NCBI GenBank assembly: GCA_937980645.1
Contig: CALJPQ010000011.1
Location: forward strand, 1 to 64,000
Length of the DNA stretch: 64,000 nt
Source of the DNA: an uncultured Saprospiraceae bacterium
GTDB taxonomy: Bacteria > Bacteroidota > Bacteroidia > Chitinophagales > Saprospiraceae
Direction: 5' to 3'
A program made the position numbers and the translations under genes. Positions 9,501-18,051 of the stretch are shown here, piece after piece. The notes below the pieces were generated by a model. The model saw only the letters and a program-made list of their open reading frames with translations. It searched no databases and was not told the origin of the DNA. Positions within the stretch are counted from its first letter, which is position 1, and each line of letters begins with the position of its first letter.

Positions 9501-10995
9501 TGTCGGGTGCGGGCGCCCAGGTGGTACCGTTCCATTTGAGCACCTGACCCGCAGCGGCACCCATGGGGTCTATTTTATTACCCGTAACAGCGTGGGTATT
9601 GATCTTCAGCGAAGTAACGGCGTTGTCGGCCAGTTTGAAAGCGGTAACAGCACCGGGCTTTATCTGAAGATTTGTAAAGGTTCCCGTGATTTCGCCGTCG
9701 GCGATGCTGCTGGTTGTGATGTCGTCGTTCGGGTTGGTGTCGCCCGTGTTCGTAATGGTAAAGTTCGGGAAGGCGCCGCTGATGCTGATGCCCGCGCCGG
9801 CATTGAGGCCCACGGTAGGGCCGGTAGCGTCTTGTGCAGGTGCCCAGGTGGTGCCGTTCCATTTGAGCACCTGGCCGTTGCTGGCGCCCATGTCGTTGAG
9901 TTTGGCACCCGTAACAGCGCCGTTGGCAATTTTGCTGGTATTGACGGCATTGTCGGCCAGCTTGGCCGTATTTACCGCGCCGTCGGCAATTTTGGGAGTG
10001 CTCACACCGCCGTCGGCAATTTTAGGAGTGGTTACCGCACCATCGGCCAACTTGGGCGTGCTCACGACGCCGGGTTTGATTTGCAGGTTGCCGAACGGGC
10101 CGGTGATTTCGCCGTCGGCAATTGAGGACGTGGTGAGGTCGTCCGACGGGTCCACGTCGCCGATATTCGTAATCGTGAAGACTTGCCCGTTCTGGCTGAC
10201 GTTGATGCCTGCACCGGCGTTGATGGTGGTCAGGATGACGGGCACTGTTGTGGCGTTGACGACGCGGCCATACTGGTCCACGGTGATGACGGGTATGTCG
10301 TTTGGACCGCCGTAGAGGCCCGGTGTTACAGGAGCATTGGCTAAGCTAATCGTTCCAGTGGTGGTAATAGGCCCTCCTGTCAGCCCCGCACCAGTATTAA
10401 CTTCGGTAACAGTGCCGCTCTGGCCGGTTTCGTCGTTTTGAGGCGCCCACGTCGCGCCGTTCCATTTGAGCACCTGTCCGGGTTGAGCACCCTGCTGAGC
10501 GAGGGTCAGCGGATTGGCTGCCGTACCGTTCCCACTCAGGACAGGTGTGGTTTGCACGGTTTGCGTGCCCCAGTTGTCGGCGCCATTAGCCGCATTAAGC
10601 GAGTAGAGTGCGTACGGCACGCTGAGCAGTTGAGAGGTGCCAACCTCATCAAAGACACCCGGCGCCGTCTCGACGGACACTGTCAGAAACTTGGGACTGG
10701 CGCCCCAGTTGATGTTGGCAAAATTACCTTGCAGCGGTGTGCCGCCGCCGATAGTCAGGTTAATCAGCCCAAAGGTATTCGTCGAAGTCGTCTGCATCTC
10801 CGAATAGGCAATCGGGCCGTTAGGGGCATTGTTTCGAATGGTAAAAAGAAGGGTAACCGTTTGGTTATTAATGGAGGCACCAGTGTTGTCCCGGACAATG
10901 CACTGGTAGTTGAACCCTTGCGGCACATTTTGCGCCACGGCATTTAATGCCCACAATAGGCCCAAAAGCAGTAGTGGTAAAAGACGGTTAACCAT
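6583..10995 (-). CDS. Giant exported repeat protein with C-terminal S74 intramolecular chaperone domain
   Basis: 1470 residues. After a signal peptide (about 22 residues) comes a domain found in many Bacteroidota fibre-like proteins (VPQGFNYQCIVRDNTGASI...). The middle is built from interleaved repeats. Ten copies resemble GQVLKWNGTTWAPA, eight resemble AGPGISITGSAPNFTINNTG, and there are ladders of DGAVTTPKIADGAVNTAKLAD type. About residues 1345-1440 form a peptidase S74 domain (SDKRLKKDIQ...GFLAQDVEALFPELV...), and the protein ends in a coiled coil. S74 domains of phage tail spikes trimerise the fibre and cleave themselves off, so a trimeric surface fibre is inferred. It is the second gene of an operon with the T9SS protein at 11059. 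The DNA repeats make slippage or recombination likely. Confidence 0.9.
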   Translation of the reverse strand: MVNRLLPLLLLGLLWALNAVAQNVPQGFNYQCIVRDNTGASINNQTVTLLFTIRNNAPNGPIAYSEMQTTSTNTFGLINLTIGGGTPLQGNFANINWGASPKFLTVSVETAPGVFDEVGTSQLLSVPYALYSLNAANGADNWGTQTVQTTPVLSGNGTAANPLTLAQQGAQPGQVLKWNGATWAPQNDETGQSGTVTEVNTGAGLTGGPITTTGTISLANAPVTPGLYGGPNDIPVITVDQYGRVVNATTVPVILTTINAGAGINVSQNGQVFTITNIGDVDPSDDLTTSSIADGEITGPFGNLQIKPGVVSTPKLADGAVTTPKIADGGVSTPKIADGAVNTAKLADNAVNTSKIANGAVTGAKLNDMGASNGQVLKWNGTTWAPAQDATGPTVGLNAGAGISISGAFPNFTITNTGDTNPNDDITTSSIADGEITGTFTNLQIKPGAVTAFKLADNAVTSLKINTHAVTGNKIDPMGAAAGQVLKWNGTTWAPAPDNVGMVTINGGLGIDVVAVGQNFTISNTGDVNPFDDITINSIADGDVTGPFSNLQLKASVVGSVELANNAVQTSKIQDGAVTGAKIAQGGASNGQVLKWNGTTWAPANDLGPDNWGTQTVVVTTRLMGNGTSTSPLDLAQNGATFGQVLKWNGSVWAPADDVGANYSAGPGISITGSAPNFTINNTGDNDNDPTNEIQTLSLSGNDLTLSKGGGTVTLPSGNNYSAGPGISITGIAPNFTINNTGDTDPSDDITTSSIAGGDVTGPFSNLQIVAGAVGTPELANGAVTGAKINQMGANVDDVLRWDGTTWVPSILPLYKSLNLAGSGTASDPLRLNNFGASDGQVLKWNSMANLWLPANDSVGMQAVQTNTTLEGDGTAGAPLKLAQQGAQTGQVLKWNGTTWTPANDDVATPGGGDNWGTQTVVSDNTLDGNGTTLAPLRIAQQGATNGQVLKWNGTTWTPANEAAANNYTAGPGISITGSAPNFTINNTGDTDPSDDITTASIAGGDVTGPFSNLQIVTGAVGTPELATGAVTADKLNNMGAGNGQVLKWNGTAWAPADDNNGNNYTAGPGISITGSAPNFTINNTGDNDNDPTNELQTLSLSGNDLTLSNGGGTVTLPINNYTAGPGISITGTAPNFTINNTGDNDNDPTNELQTLSLNGTELSISGTGSVVNFDTLFNNAGIGLWTASGANIYNANTGNVGVGTTTPATRLHVKSDAEALRIEGTAEAGLSFATGANPSAYIGKTTGALSIETKDSSSIILATGGGKSVFVGGLTGFVGLGNISHPSARLRVSHATGFGGLMIENISSGGQWDFRVNPMTGALELYNNFSGFVSPVGTFLTNGAYIPSDKRLKKDIQSAGRVLDRISLLQPVYYRYRYESADAKRSVGFLAQDVEALFPELVTQNPMPDGNVYLGLNYAGFSVLAIKAIQEQQEEIQALRQKNEQLEKRLSNLEARLLQWEQARASSEK

Positions 10996-11058
10996 GATAG
11001 TAAATCGATTTTTGAATGAAAACTCAGGCTTGAAAAGAGGAAATACAGAAGGATGGCA

Positions 11059-11556
11059 TCACAGCCGGATAAAGCGCGTAATGGCCGACGCCCGCGAAGC
11101 CGGGTCGGTGAGCACTAAGAAATAAAGACCCGGCTGCCAATGCCGGCAGTTCAACACCTCGCCGTCCGAAAGGCGTTCGTCCGAAAGCACCACGCGCCCG
11201 GCCGCATCGAAGACCGTGACCAGCAGATACACGCCCTTATCCGTAGAAAAGCGCACATTCAACACATCCGCCGTAGGGTTGGGGAAAACGACGATGTTCC
11301 ACGCCGACAGCTCAGGCTCACCTACGTAAACGATGCGCGTCTGCTCGGGCTGATGAAACCCCTGCGTCAGAATACGCTCAGCGCCGATGCCCGTCCAGAT
11401 GACAGGCTCGCCTACCGTGTAAGCAAACTGACGGCCCTGATTGATACCCGTGCGGCCCGTAGCACCGATTACCTGGTTGAAAAGGGAAGGACTTTGCGAA
11501 AAAAGCGAGGATAGCCCCAAAAGGCTACAAAGAGCAGCAAATGTAAACCGGTTCAT
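11059..11556 (-). CDS. Small T9SS type A sorting-domain protein
   Basis: 165 residues. It has a signal peptide (about 20 residues) and a short segment GRQFAYTVGEPVIWT...LTQGFHQPEQT that often precedes sorting domains in Saprospiria-like proteins. A C-terminal T9SS type A domain of about 75 residues follows (VVFPNPTADVLNVRF...AGRVVLS...GLYFLVLTD). Nearly the whole mature protein is the sorting unit, so the cargo is very small. It is 63 bp upstream of the giant S74 protein on the same strand, suggesting co-transcription and a shared surface function. The specific role is unknown. Confidence 0.85.
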   Translation of the reverse strand: MNRFTFAALCSLLGLSSLFSQSPSLFNQVIGATGRTGINQGRQFAYTVGEPVIWTGIGAERILTQGFHQPEQTRIVYVGEPELSAWNIVVFPNPTADVLNVRFSTDKGVYLLVTVFDAAGRVVLSDERLSDGEVLNCRHWQPGLYFLVLTDPASRASAITRFIRL

Positions 11557-11734
11557 GGTACGCGATTTGAAAATGAAGAATAGCAGATTATCTACTTCAA
11601 AAACCTTGCCTAAATGCGCTGTTTCGGCCCAGAATAGTTACCTACGTCGGTATTCAGGCATGACGACAGTCCGATTTACCGGAATTGCGGAAGCCGCCTT
11701 TTGCAGATGCTCCTTTCGTTGTAAAGGCAAAAAC

Positions 11735-11767
11735 TTGAAAGCAGCCACGCCTGTTCTTGTATTTTTG
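11735..11767 (+). promoter_or_regulatory. Promoter of the repeat lipoprotein gene
   Basis: TTG at 11735-11737 and TATTTTTG at 11760-11767 are 22 nt apart, fitting the Bacteroidota -33/-7 arrangement. The predicted leader to the ATG at 11835 is about 65 nt. Confidence 0.55.
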
Positions 11768-11834
11768 TCCGCTGTTTCAGCATTTTTTTATCGCTAAAAA
11801 ATCAAACCAAGCTCACCTTACATCCCAACGCGCT

Positions 11835-12428
11835 ATGCTTACCGCTTACCAACAACGCCTGTATGCCTTAATCGTTTTGCTCTTGCCCGCATGGGCGTGC
11901 ACACAAAACCAGGATCCCTGGGACGAATGGCGAAACGAACAGCGCTCCCTGAAGGAACTTTTTAAGGACTCCTCCGAGTGGAAAAACGGCTTCTTCCGGG
12001 TACTGCCCGACTCCAACGGCTTCTTTTACTTCCGAATAGACACCAGCCTGGGAGGTCTGCGCAGCGAAATGCGGCAGTTTTTCCGCTTCGGGCCTATGGA
12101 AGAAGATTTCCTCTTCCCGCCGGAATTCCGCCAATTTGACCAGATGTTCGAGCGCTTTTTCCGAGGAATGCCGCAACCACCTGACCAATACCCATGGCCC
12201 GATTTCCCTGCCGATGATGGCGGCTCCCAGACTGAAGATGGCCTACTGCCCGAAGAACGCCTGCGCATGCAGGAAAACCCTGCTGAAAGCGACGGCTTGC
12301 TACCCGAAGAGCGTCTGCGCATGCAGGAGCAAAAGACTCCCGCACCCGAACGAAAGAAAGCCCCCGACTCCGAAAAGCCCAAAGACCCAATTAAGAAAGC
12401 ACCGGAGGTCAAAACCATCCGAATTTAG
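11835..12428 (+). CDS. Acidic lipoprotein with duplicated C-terminal motif
   Basis: 197 residues from the ATG at 11835. That start gives a signal sequence with lipobox LPAWAC; a longer in-frame start at 11757 would overlap the promoter box. The mature protein is rich in Asp, Glu and Phe. It carries two nearly identical copies of DGLLPEERLRMQE about 20 residues apart near residues 140-175, then a Lys/Pro-rich tail. I do not recognise the family. It is probably an envelope lipoprotein, lies about 100 bp before the next gene and has no informative neighbours. Confidence 0.7.
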   Translation: MLTAYQQRLYALIVLLLPAWACTQNQDPWDEWRNEQRSLKELFKDSSEWKNGFFRVLPDSNGFFYFRIDTSLGGLRSEMRQFFRFGPMEEDFLFPPEFRQFDQMFERFFRGMPQPPDQYPWPDFPADDGGSQTEDGLLPEERLRMQENPAESDGLLPEERLRMQEQKTPAPERKKAPDSEKPKDPIKKAPEVKTIRI

Positions 12429-12528
12429 CGGGCTCGCATATGCTGTCAAAACTTTTTCTTTGCCACCTCAAACCAACGGGCAGCGTCGCTGTTTAGGGCT
12501 TCGTTATCCTGGTTAAACACTTTTACCC

Positions 12529-12972
12529 ATGCCCAGTCAAGAGTCCGTTGACCTGATTGTCTATCGCGTGCGAGAGTCCGGTCTGGAGGTTTTCTTAGTC
12601 AACAAAGAGTCGGCCAACTCGGGCGAAGAAACCTGGGAAGCGCTGATGGCCAAAAGCACGCCCGAAGGCTTGCCGGAGGCCAATTGCATCGAGCTCGATC
12701 CCATTCAGCAGGAAAACGGCGCCACCCGCCGGGCCATCGCCATAGAGGCCGACTGGCACGAATTGCCCTCGCTGCGCGCGCTCATCTACGAAGACTACCG
12801 CGTGGCCAAAGAAAAAGCACGCGAACACCTGCGCAACCTCATCCCTGACTTCGAGAAGGGTGCGTACTTCGCCATTAAAGAAGCCTTTAAGCGCGTGCTG
12901 CCCGAGCAGTATGCTTTCCTGAAGGAATTAAAAGAGGTGTTGGTAGAGAAAAATTCGACACGCTACCTGTAA
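12529..12972 (+). CDS. Hypothetical protein, possibly a degenerate Nudix-fold protein
   Basis: 147 residues, no signal peptide. The N-terminus (VDLIVYRVRESGLEVFLVNK) has the strand pattern of Nudix domains. The catalytic Nudix box G-x5-E-x7-R-E-x2-E-E-x-G is absent; the corresponding helix reads ALIYEDYRVAKEKAREHL. It may be an inactive Nudix relative or an unrelated small cytoplasmic protein. Codon use matches the host. It is followed by a terminator shared with the convergent thrS. Confidence 0.6.
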   Translation: MPSQESVDLIVYRVRESGLEVFLVNKESANSGEETWEALMAKSTPEGLPEANCIELDPIQQENGATRRAIAIEADWHELPSLRALIYEDYRVAKEKAREHLRNLIPDFEKGAYFAIKEAFKRVLPEQYAFLKELKEVLVEKNSTRYL

Positions 12973-13034
12973 GCCCTGAATGCGCGTACCCTGCTCTTTT
13001 AAAGCGCAGTTCCGTTGGTGAGATTTCAAAAGAG

Positions 13035-13072
13035 AGCGCCAGGATGGCTTTTCGGTCGTCCTGGCGCTTCTT
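13035..13072. terminator. Bidirectional terminator between 12529 gene and thrS
   Basis: AGCGCCAGGA at 13035-13044 pairs exactly with TCCTGGCGCT at 13059-13068. It is followed by TCTT on the plus strand and by CTCTTTT on the minus strand. It lies 10 bp past the thrS stop and 63 bp past the other stop. Confidence 0.7.
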
Positions 13073-13077
13073 ACATG

Positions 13078-14997
13078 TTAAAGCAGGCTTTTTAGCGTTT
13101 CGGCAAACGCCGAAACCGACATCGCGCCCTGGTCGCCTTCCCCTTGTTTACGCACGCTAACGGTACCTGTCTGGGCTTCTTTTTCGCCCACGATGAGCAG
13201 GAATGGGATGCGCTTCAGCTCGTTGTCGCGAATCTTGCGCCCAATGGTTTCGTTGCGGTCGTCCACTTCACCGCGCAATTCTTCGGCGGCCAGCTGCTGC
13301 CGCACAGTGTAAGCATAGTCCACGAACTTATCTGAAATGGGCAGCACCACGAACTGCTCTGGCGTCAGCCACAGCGGGAAGCGCCCAGCACAATGCTCGA
13401 TGAGTACTGCCGTGAAGCGTTCCAGGCTGCCAAAAGGCGCGCGATGGATCATGACCGGCCGATGCTCCTGGTTATCAGGCCCGATGTACGTCAGGTTGAA
13501 CCGCTCAGGCAGGTTGTAGTCCACCTGAATGGTGCCCAACTGCCAGGAACGGCCGAGGGCATCCTTGACCATGAAGTCCAACTTCGGGCCGTAAAACGCC
13601 GCCTCACCCAATTCCTTCACCGTGGGCAGGCCGACCTCTTCGGCTGCCTCGATGATGGCCCGCTCGGCCTTTTGCCAGTTCTCTTCCGACCCCACGTACT
13701 TGGACTTATTCTCTGGGTCGCGCAGGCTGATTTGGGCCGTGAATTTGTCGAAGCCCATCTTGGCCAACACAAAGCGCGTCAGGTCGAGCACGCCGAGGAA
13801 CTCCTCTTTGAGCTGGTCTTCGGTGCAGAAAATGTGCGCGTCATCCTGCGTAAAGCCGCGCACGCGCGTCAGGCCATGCAATTCGCCCGACTGCTCATAG
13901 CGATATACTGTGCCAAACTCGGCGATGCGCAGCGGCAGCTCACGGTACGAGCGCGGGCGATGGCCGTAGATTTCGCAGTGGTGCGGGCAGTTCATCGGCT
14001 TCAGCAGAAACACCTCGTCGCGGTGCGGCGTCAGGATGGGCTGGAAAGAGTCTGCTCCATACTTATCCCAGTGGCCCGACGTAACGTACAACTGTTTAGA
14101 GCCAATATGCGGGGTGATGACGGGCGTGTAGCCGCGCTTGAGTTGCTCTTTTTTCAAAAAATCCTCTAAGCGGGTGCGCAAGGCCGTACCTCGAGGCAGC
14201 CATATGGGCAAGCCCTGGCCTACTTTGTCGGAAAACATGAACAGCTCCAGCTCCTGACCAATCTTGCGGTGGTCGCGCTTTTTGGCTTCCTCCAGCATGT
14301 GCAGGTATTCATCCAGTTCCTTCTGCTTGGGGAACGAAATGGCGTACACCCGCGTCAGTTGCTTGCGCTTCTCGTCGCCCCGCCAGTAGGCGCCAGCCAG
14401 ATTGAGAATCTTTACCGCCTTAATCGGCTCTGTGGTTGGAATGTGCGGGCCTTTGCAGAGGTCCACAAAATTGCCCTGCTCATAAAACGTAATCTGGCCG
14501 TCTTCCAGCCCTTCGAGCAGTTCGAGTTTGTACTCGTCGCCTTTTTCGGTGAAGTAACGAATGGCGTCGGCTTTGCTCACTTCGCGGCGGCGGTATTCGG
14601 ACTTGTTTCTGGCCAATTCGAGCATTTTCTGCTCAATAGCCGGAATGTCAGCAGCCGTGATGGGCCGGTCGCCCGTATCCACATCGTAGTAGAAGCCGTT
14701 TTCAATGGGCGGGCCAATGCCGAATTTGATGCCCGGAAAGAGGGCCTCCAATGCCTCAGCGAGCAGGTGGGCCGACGAATGCCAGAACGTGCTCTTGCCC
14801 TCCTTGTCTTCCCATTTGTAAAAGATGATGCTGGCGTCTTCAGTGATGGGGCGGGTCAGGTCGCGCACTTCGCCGTTGACGCCGACAGCCAACACGTTGC
14901 GCGCCAGGCCTTCGCTGATGGAACGGGCCACCTCCAGACCCGTGATGCCGGCGGCATACTGACGAACGCTGCCGTCGGGAAAAGTCAGGTTAATCAT
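13078..14997 (-). CDS. thrS: Threonyl-tRNA synthetase
   Basis: 639 residues, full length. Charges tRNA-Thr with threonine in the cytoplasm. Domains in order are: TGS (about 1-61); the editing domain with HSSAH near residue 73 and CKGPH near 182; the class II catalytic core with the zinc-binding NCPHHCE region, motif 2 ([18 protein letters not shown]) and motif 3 ([11 protein letters not shown]); and a C-terminal anticodon-binding domain. All key motifs are intact. It is divergent from the acyl-CoA synthetase gene. Its upstream region has two TAnnTTTG boxes and hairpins, noted separately. Confidence 0.98.
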   Translation of the reverse strand: MINLTFPDGSVRQYAAGITGLEVARSISEGLARNVLAVGVNGEVRDLTRPITEDASIIFYKWEDKEGKSTFWHSSAHLLAEALEALFPGIKFGIGPPIENGFYYDVDTGDRPITAADIPAIEQKMLELARNKSEYRRREVSKADAIRYFTEKGDEYKLELLEGLEDGQITFYEQGNFVDLCKGPHIPTTEPIKAVKILNLAGAYWRGDEKRKQLTRVYAISFPKQKELDEYLHMLEEAKKRDHRKIGQELELFMFSDKVGQGLPIWLPRGTALRTRLEDFLKKEQLKRGYTPVITPHIGSKQLYVTSGHWDKYGADSFQPILTPHRDEVFLLKPMNCPHHCEIYGHRPRSYRELPLRIAEFGTVYRYEQSGELHGLTRVRGFTQDDAHIFCTEDQLKEEFLGVLDLTRFVLAKMGFDKFTAQISLRDPENKSKYVGSEENWQKAERAIIEAAEEVGLPTVKELGEAAFYGPKLDFMVKDALGRSWQLGTIQVDYNLPERFNLTYIGPDNQEHRPVMIHRAPFGSLERFTAVLIEHCAGRFPLWLTPEQFVVLPISDKFVDYAYTVRQQLAAEELRGEVDDRNETIGRKIRDNELKRIPFLLIVGEKEAQTGTVSVRKQGEGDQGAMSVSAFAETLKSLL

Positions 14998-14999
14998 AA

Positions 15000-15007
15000 C
15001 AAAATTA
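15000..15007 (-). promoter_or_regulatory. -7 box 2 nt before thrS start
   Basis: On the minus strand TAATTTTG, a perfect TAnnTTTG match, ends 2 nt before the thrS ATG (14997). Use of this box would give a leaderless thrS mRNA. Confidence 0.4.
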
Positions 15008-15082
15008 AAGGTGTGTTTTTAGCCCGCCTCTACAACAGGTGGGCTGCCCAAAAGGGCGGTTTACAATACGGCAGCAAAGGTA
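15008..15082 (-). promoter_or_regulatory. Upstream thrS promoter box and structured leader
   Basis: TACCTTTG at 15075-15082 (minus strand) is a second perfect box. The transcript from it would carry about 70 nt of leader containing a small hairpin GCCC-TTTT-GGGC and a larger imperfect one (AGCCCACCT pairing with AGGCGGGCT). No T-box specifier or terminator follows, so attenuation is speculative. Confidence 0.4.
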
Positions 15083-15156
15083 CGGCAGCCGTTGGCTGCG
15101 CCGAACAGAGCGCGTAACTTGCGCCGAAAAACGAAGGGCCCACACAGCAGCCGCTC

Positions 15157-16947
15157 ATGGACTTTCACCGGCTATTTGAAATTTTAGACTACCAGCTCCA
15201 GCGCTTTCCGCAGGAGGTCGCCTTCGCCGGAAAAGAACACGGCGGGTGGGTCAAGTGGAGCACTGCCGAAGCCCTACGCGAACGCGACGCCTTGAGCACC
15301 GGCCTGCTCGCCCTCGGCCTCCAACGCGGCGACCGCATCGGCGTGCTGGCCCATTGCGGCAGCCCCCAATGGGCCATCGCCGACGCGGCCATGTTGCAAC
15401 TGGACCTCATCCCTACCCCTGTACACAGCACGGCCCGCCCCGAAGAGATCGCTTTCATCACCCAGGATGCCAGCATCCGCGCCTTTTACGTCAGCAATGC
15501 CGACATGCTGGCCCTCCTGCAACGCAGCGGCGCAGCCGTCGAGCAGGTGATTTCCTTTGAAACCCTGCCCGGCACCCTCGGCTGGGAGGCGCTGCGTCAA
15601 ACGCCCGACGAAGCAGCCCGGCGGGAAATCCAACGCCGCCGCAACAGCATCGGCGCGGACGACCTCGCCACCCTGCTCTACACATCGGGCACCACAGGCC
15701 AACCCAAAGGCGTCATGCTCTCGCATGCCAACTTAGTCAGCAACATCAAGTCCGTGCTGGCTATAACGCCCGTAGGCCCCGGGCTGACGGCCGTGAGCTT
15801 CTTGCCCCTGAGCCACGTCTTCGAGCGCATGGTAACCTACATGTACCAGGCCGCCGGCATGAGCATCTGGTATGTGGACGCCTTAGAGCACCTGCCCCAA
15901 GCGCTGCGCGAAGCGCGCCCCCACTTTTTCACCGCCGTACCGCGCGTGCTGGAGCGCAGCTACGAACGCCTGCTCGAACGCCGCAGCCAGGCCAGCCTGT
16001 GGCGCCGAAAAGCCCTCGACTGGGCCATCGCCTTAGGCAAACGCTACCCGTATGCCGGTCAGTACGGCATGCCGCTCACTTATCGCCTCCAGCGCTGGGT
16101 AGCCGACCTGCTCGTCTTCCGCCACTGGCGCCGCGCCATGGGCGGACGCCTGCGCGGCATCGCTGTGGGCGCCGCCGCCCTACAACCCCGGCTGGGCCGC
16201 CTGTTCTCCGCCGCTGGTGTGGACGTGCGCGAGGGCTATGGCCTCACCGAAACCAGCCCCGTCGTCGCCTTCAACCGCTTCGAACCCGGCGGCGTCCACT
16301 TCGGCACTGTGGGCATCCCCGTGCCCGGCGTCGAAGTGCGCATCAGCCACCCCGACGCCGACGGCATCGGCGAAATCGAAGTGCGCGGCCCCAACGTCAT
16401 GCTCGGATACTGGAACCAACCCGACGAAACCGCAACCCGCTTCACCCCCGACGGATGGCTCAAAACGGGCGACCTGGGCCGAATCGAACAAAAACGTTTC
16501 CTCCGCATCACCGGCCGGGCCAGCGAGCTGTTCAAAACCACCACCGGCAAGTTCGTCGCCCCCACCTTCGTCGAACAGCAACTCCTGACATCCCCCCTCA
16601 TCGCCCAATGCATGGCCGTCGGCCTCAACCGGCCCTACGTGGGCGCCCTTATCGTGCCCAACTTTGACCAAGTGGAAATCTGGTGCCGTGAAAACAACGT
16701 CCACTGGACGGCCCCACCCTACATGATCCTCAACCCGAAAGTCCTTAAATGCTTCGAGCGGGAAATCCAGCACATCAATGAAGCTGCCTTAGGCCCCGTC
16801 GAACAGGTCCAGAGATTCCATCTATTGGCTGAGCCCTGGACAACTGAAAACGGCCTCCTTACGCCCACCCTCAAACTCCGCCGCCGCGAAATAGAGGCCC
16901 GCTTCGCCAAAGAAATCGAACAACTCTTTACATCAAAAAAACGCTGA
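15157..16947 (+). CDS. Long-chain acyl-CoA synthetase (AMP-forming)
   Basis: 596 residues, a typical length for bacterial long-chain fatty acid-CoA ligases. It activates fatty acids to acyl-CoA with ATP through an acyl-AMP intermediate. The ATP-binding P-loop YTSGTTGQPKG lies at about 175-185, the A5 motif YGLTETSPVV near 360, and the adenylation hinge GWLKTGDLG near 430. The C-terminal lysine region (KTTTGKFVAP) resembles eukaryotic-like and mycobacterial FadD15-type enzymes. The next gene, a Rieske oxygenase, starts 15 bp downstream and is almost certainly co-transcribed. Third codon positions are strongly C-biased, as in the next gene. Confidence 0.92.
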   Translation: MDFHRLFEILDYQLQRFPQEVAFAGKEHGGWVKWSTAEALRERDALSTGLLALGLQRGDRIGVLAHCGSPQWAIADAAMLQLDLIPTPVHSTARPEEIAFITQDASIRAFYVSNADMLALLQRSGAAVEQVISFETLPGTLGWEALRQTPDEAARREIQRRRNSIGADDLATLLYTSGTTGQPKGVMLSHANLVSNIKSVLAITPVGPGLTAVSFLPLSHVFERMVTYMYQAAGMSIWYVDALEHLPQALREARPHFFTAVPRVLERSYERLLERRSQASLWRRKALDWAIALGKRYPYAGQYGMPLTYRLQRWVADLLVFRHWRRAMGGRLRGIAVGAAALQPRLGRLFSAAGVDVREGYGLTETSPVVAFNRFEPGGVHFGTVGIPVPGVEVRISHPDADGIGEIEVRGPNVMLGYWNQPDETATRFTPDGWLKTGDLGRIEQKRFLRITGRASELFKTTTGKFVAPTFVEQQLLTSPLIAQCMAVGLNRPYVGALIVPNFDQVEIWCRENNVHWTAPPYMILNPKVLKCFEREIQHINEAALGPVEQVQRFHLLAEPWTTENGLLTPTLKLRRREIEARFAKEIEQLFTSKKR

Positions 16948-16962
16948 CCCCCCTGCATCGTT

Positions 16963-18051
16963 ATGGAGTACCACATTGACCCGGACATCCGCCGCGCCAC
17001 CACCTTGCCCGCCGCCTTTTACCGCTCCGCCGAAACCTTCGATGCCTGCCGCGAACGTCTCTTCGCCCGTTCCTGGCAAATGGTCGTCGGCGCCGAAGAA
17101 ACCGTACGCCTGCCCGGCGACGCCCTGCCCTTCGCGTTTATGGAACACTTCCTCGAAGAGCCCCTCCTGCTGCTGCGTGACGAAAACGACCAACTGCGAT
17201 GCCTGTCCAACGTCTGCACCCACCGCGGCAACATCCTCGTACAACACCCACAACGCCTGACCCGCGGCATCATCTGCGGATACCACGGCCGCCGCTTCCA
17301 CCTGAACGGCCAATTCGCCTACATGCCCGAAACCGACGGCATGGAAAACTTCCCCTGCCCACAAGACAACCTCCCCTCACTGCCCGTGCGCACCTGGCGC
17401 CAATTCGCCTTCACCTCCTTAGACCCCGCCATACCCTTCGACGAGTGGATCGAAGGCATGGAGCGCAAAATCGGCTTCCTGCCCGTTGGAGAGTTCCGCT
17501 TCGACCCAGCCCGCTCGCGCGACTACTTAGTGCGCGCCCATTGGGCCCTCTATTGCGATAACTACCTAGAAGGCTTCCACATTCCTTTCGTGCATAAGAG
17601 CCTGTCCGCCACCTTGGACTGGAATGCCTACCGCACCGAACTCCTCCCCTGGGCCACCTGCCAGGTCGGCATCGGCCGCGGCGGCGAAGAGGTATTCGAA
17701 TTGCCACCCCACCACGAAGACGTTGGACAGGCCGTAGCCGCTTACTACTTCTGGCTGTTTCCCAACATCATGTTTAACTTTTATCCCTGGGGGCTTTCGC
17801 TCAACATCGTACGCCCTCAAAAGCCCGACCTCACCCCCATCAGCTTCCGTGCCTACGTATGGAAACCCGAAAAACTCAACTCCGGCGCCGGTGCCGACCT
17901 GGACCTCGTCGAACGCGAAGACGAAGCTGTGGTTGAACAAGTGCAACGAGGCATTCTATCGCGCTTCTACCAAACCGGCCGATTTTCTCCCAAACAAGAG
18001 CAAGGAGTGCACCTCTTTCATCGGCTGCTGGAACGGTTTTTGGAAGAATAG
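16963..18051 (+). CDS. Rieske non-heme iron oxygenase, alpha-subunit type
   Basis: 362 residues. An N-terminal Rieske [2Fe-2S] domain has ligands C85-x-H87 and C105-x2-H108. A C-terminal SRPBCC-like catalytic domain holds the mononuclear iron motif DNYLEGFHIPFVH (histidines 206 and 211) and a likely third acidic ligand in the REDEAVVEQVQRG region. Enzymes of this group hydroxylate or demethylate small substrates using a separate reductase, which is not encoded nearby. The substrate is unknown; choline/carnitine-type or aromatic monooxygenases are the nearest models. Coupling to an acyl-CoA synthetase suggests lipid or acyl-chain modification (inference). It is the last GC-rich gene before the foreign region. 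Confidence 0.85.
   Translation: MEYHIDPDIRRATTLPAAFYRSAETFDACRERLFARSWQMVVGAEETVRLPGDALPFAFMEHFLEEPLLLLRDENDQLRCLSNVCTHRGNILVQHPQRLTRGIICGYHGRRFHLNGQFAYMPETDGMENFPCPQDNLPSLPVRTWRQFAFTSLDPAIPFDEWIEGMERKIGFLPVGEFRFDPARSRDYLVRAHWALYCDNYLEGFHIPFVHKSLSATLDWNAYRTELLPWATCQVGIGRGGEEVFELPPHHEDVGQAVAAYYFWLFPNIMFNFYPWGLSLNIVRPQKPDLTPISFRAYVWKPEKLNSGAGADLDLVEREDEAVVEQVQRGILSRFYQTGRFSPKQEQGVHLFHRLLERFLEE

Noticed and set aside
6583..10995. Diversity-generating retroelement or phage tail-fibre locus
   Set aside because: S74 and fibre repeats suggested it, but no reverse transcriptase, template/variable repeat pair or phage structural gene is present. Such proteins are common cellular products in Bacteroidota.
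13393..14169. 258-codon plus-strand frame
   Set aside because: Antisense to the intact thrS gene.
15008..15082. T-box riboswitch upstream of thrS
   Set aside because: The leader is too short and lacks a T-box sequence, a specifier loop and a terminator.
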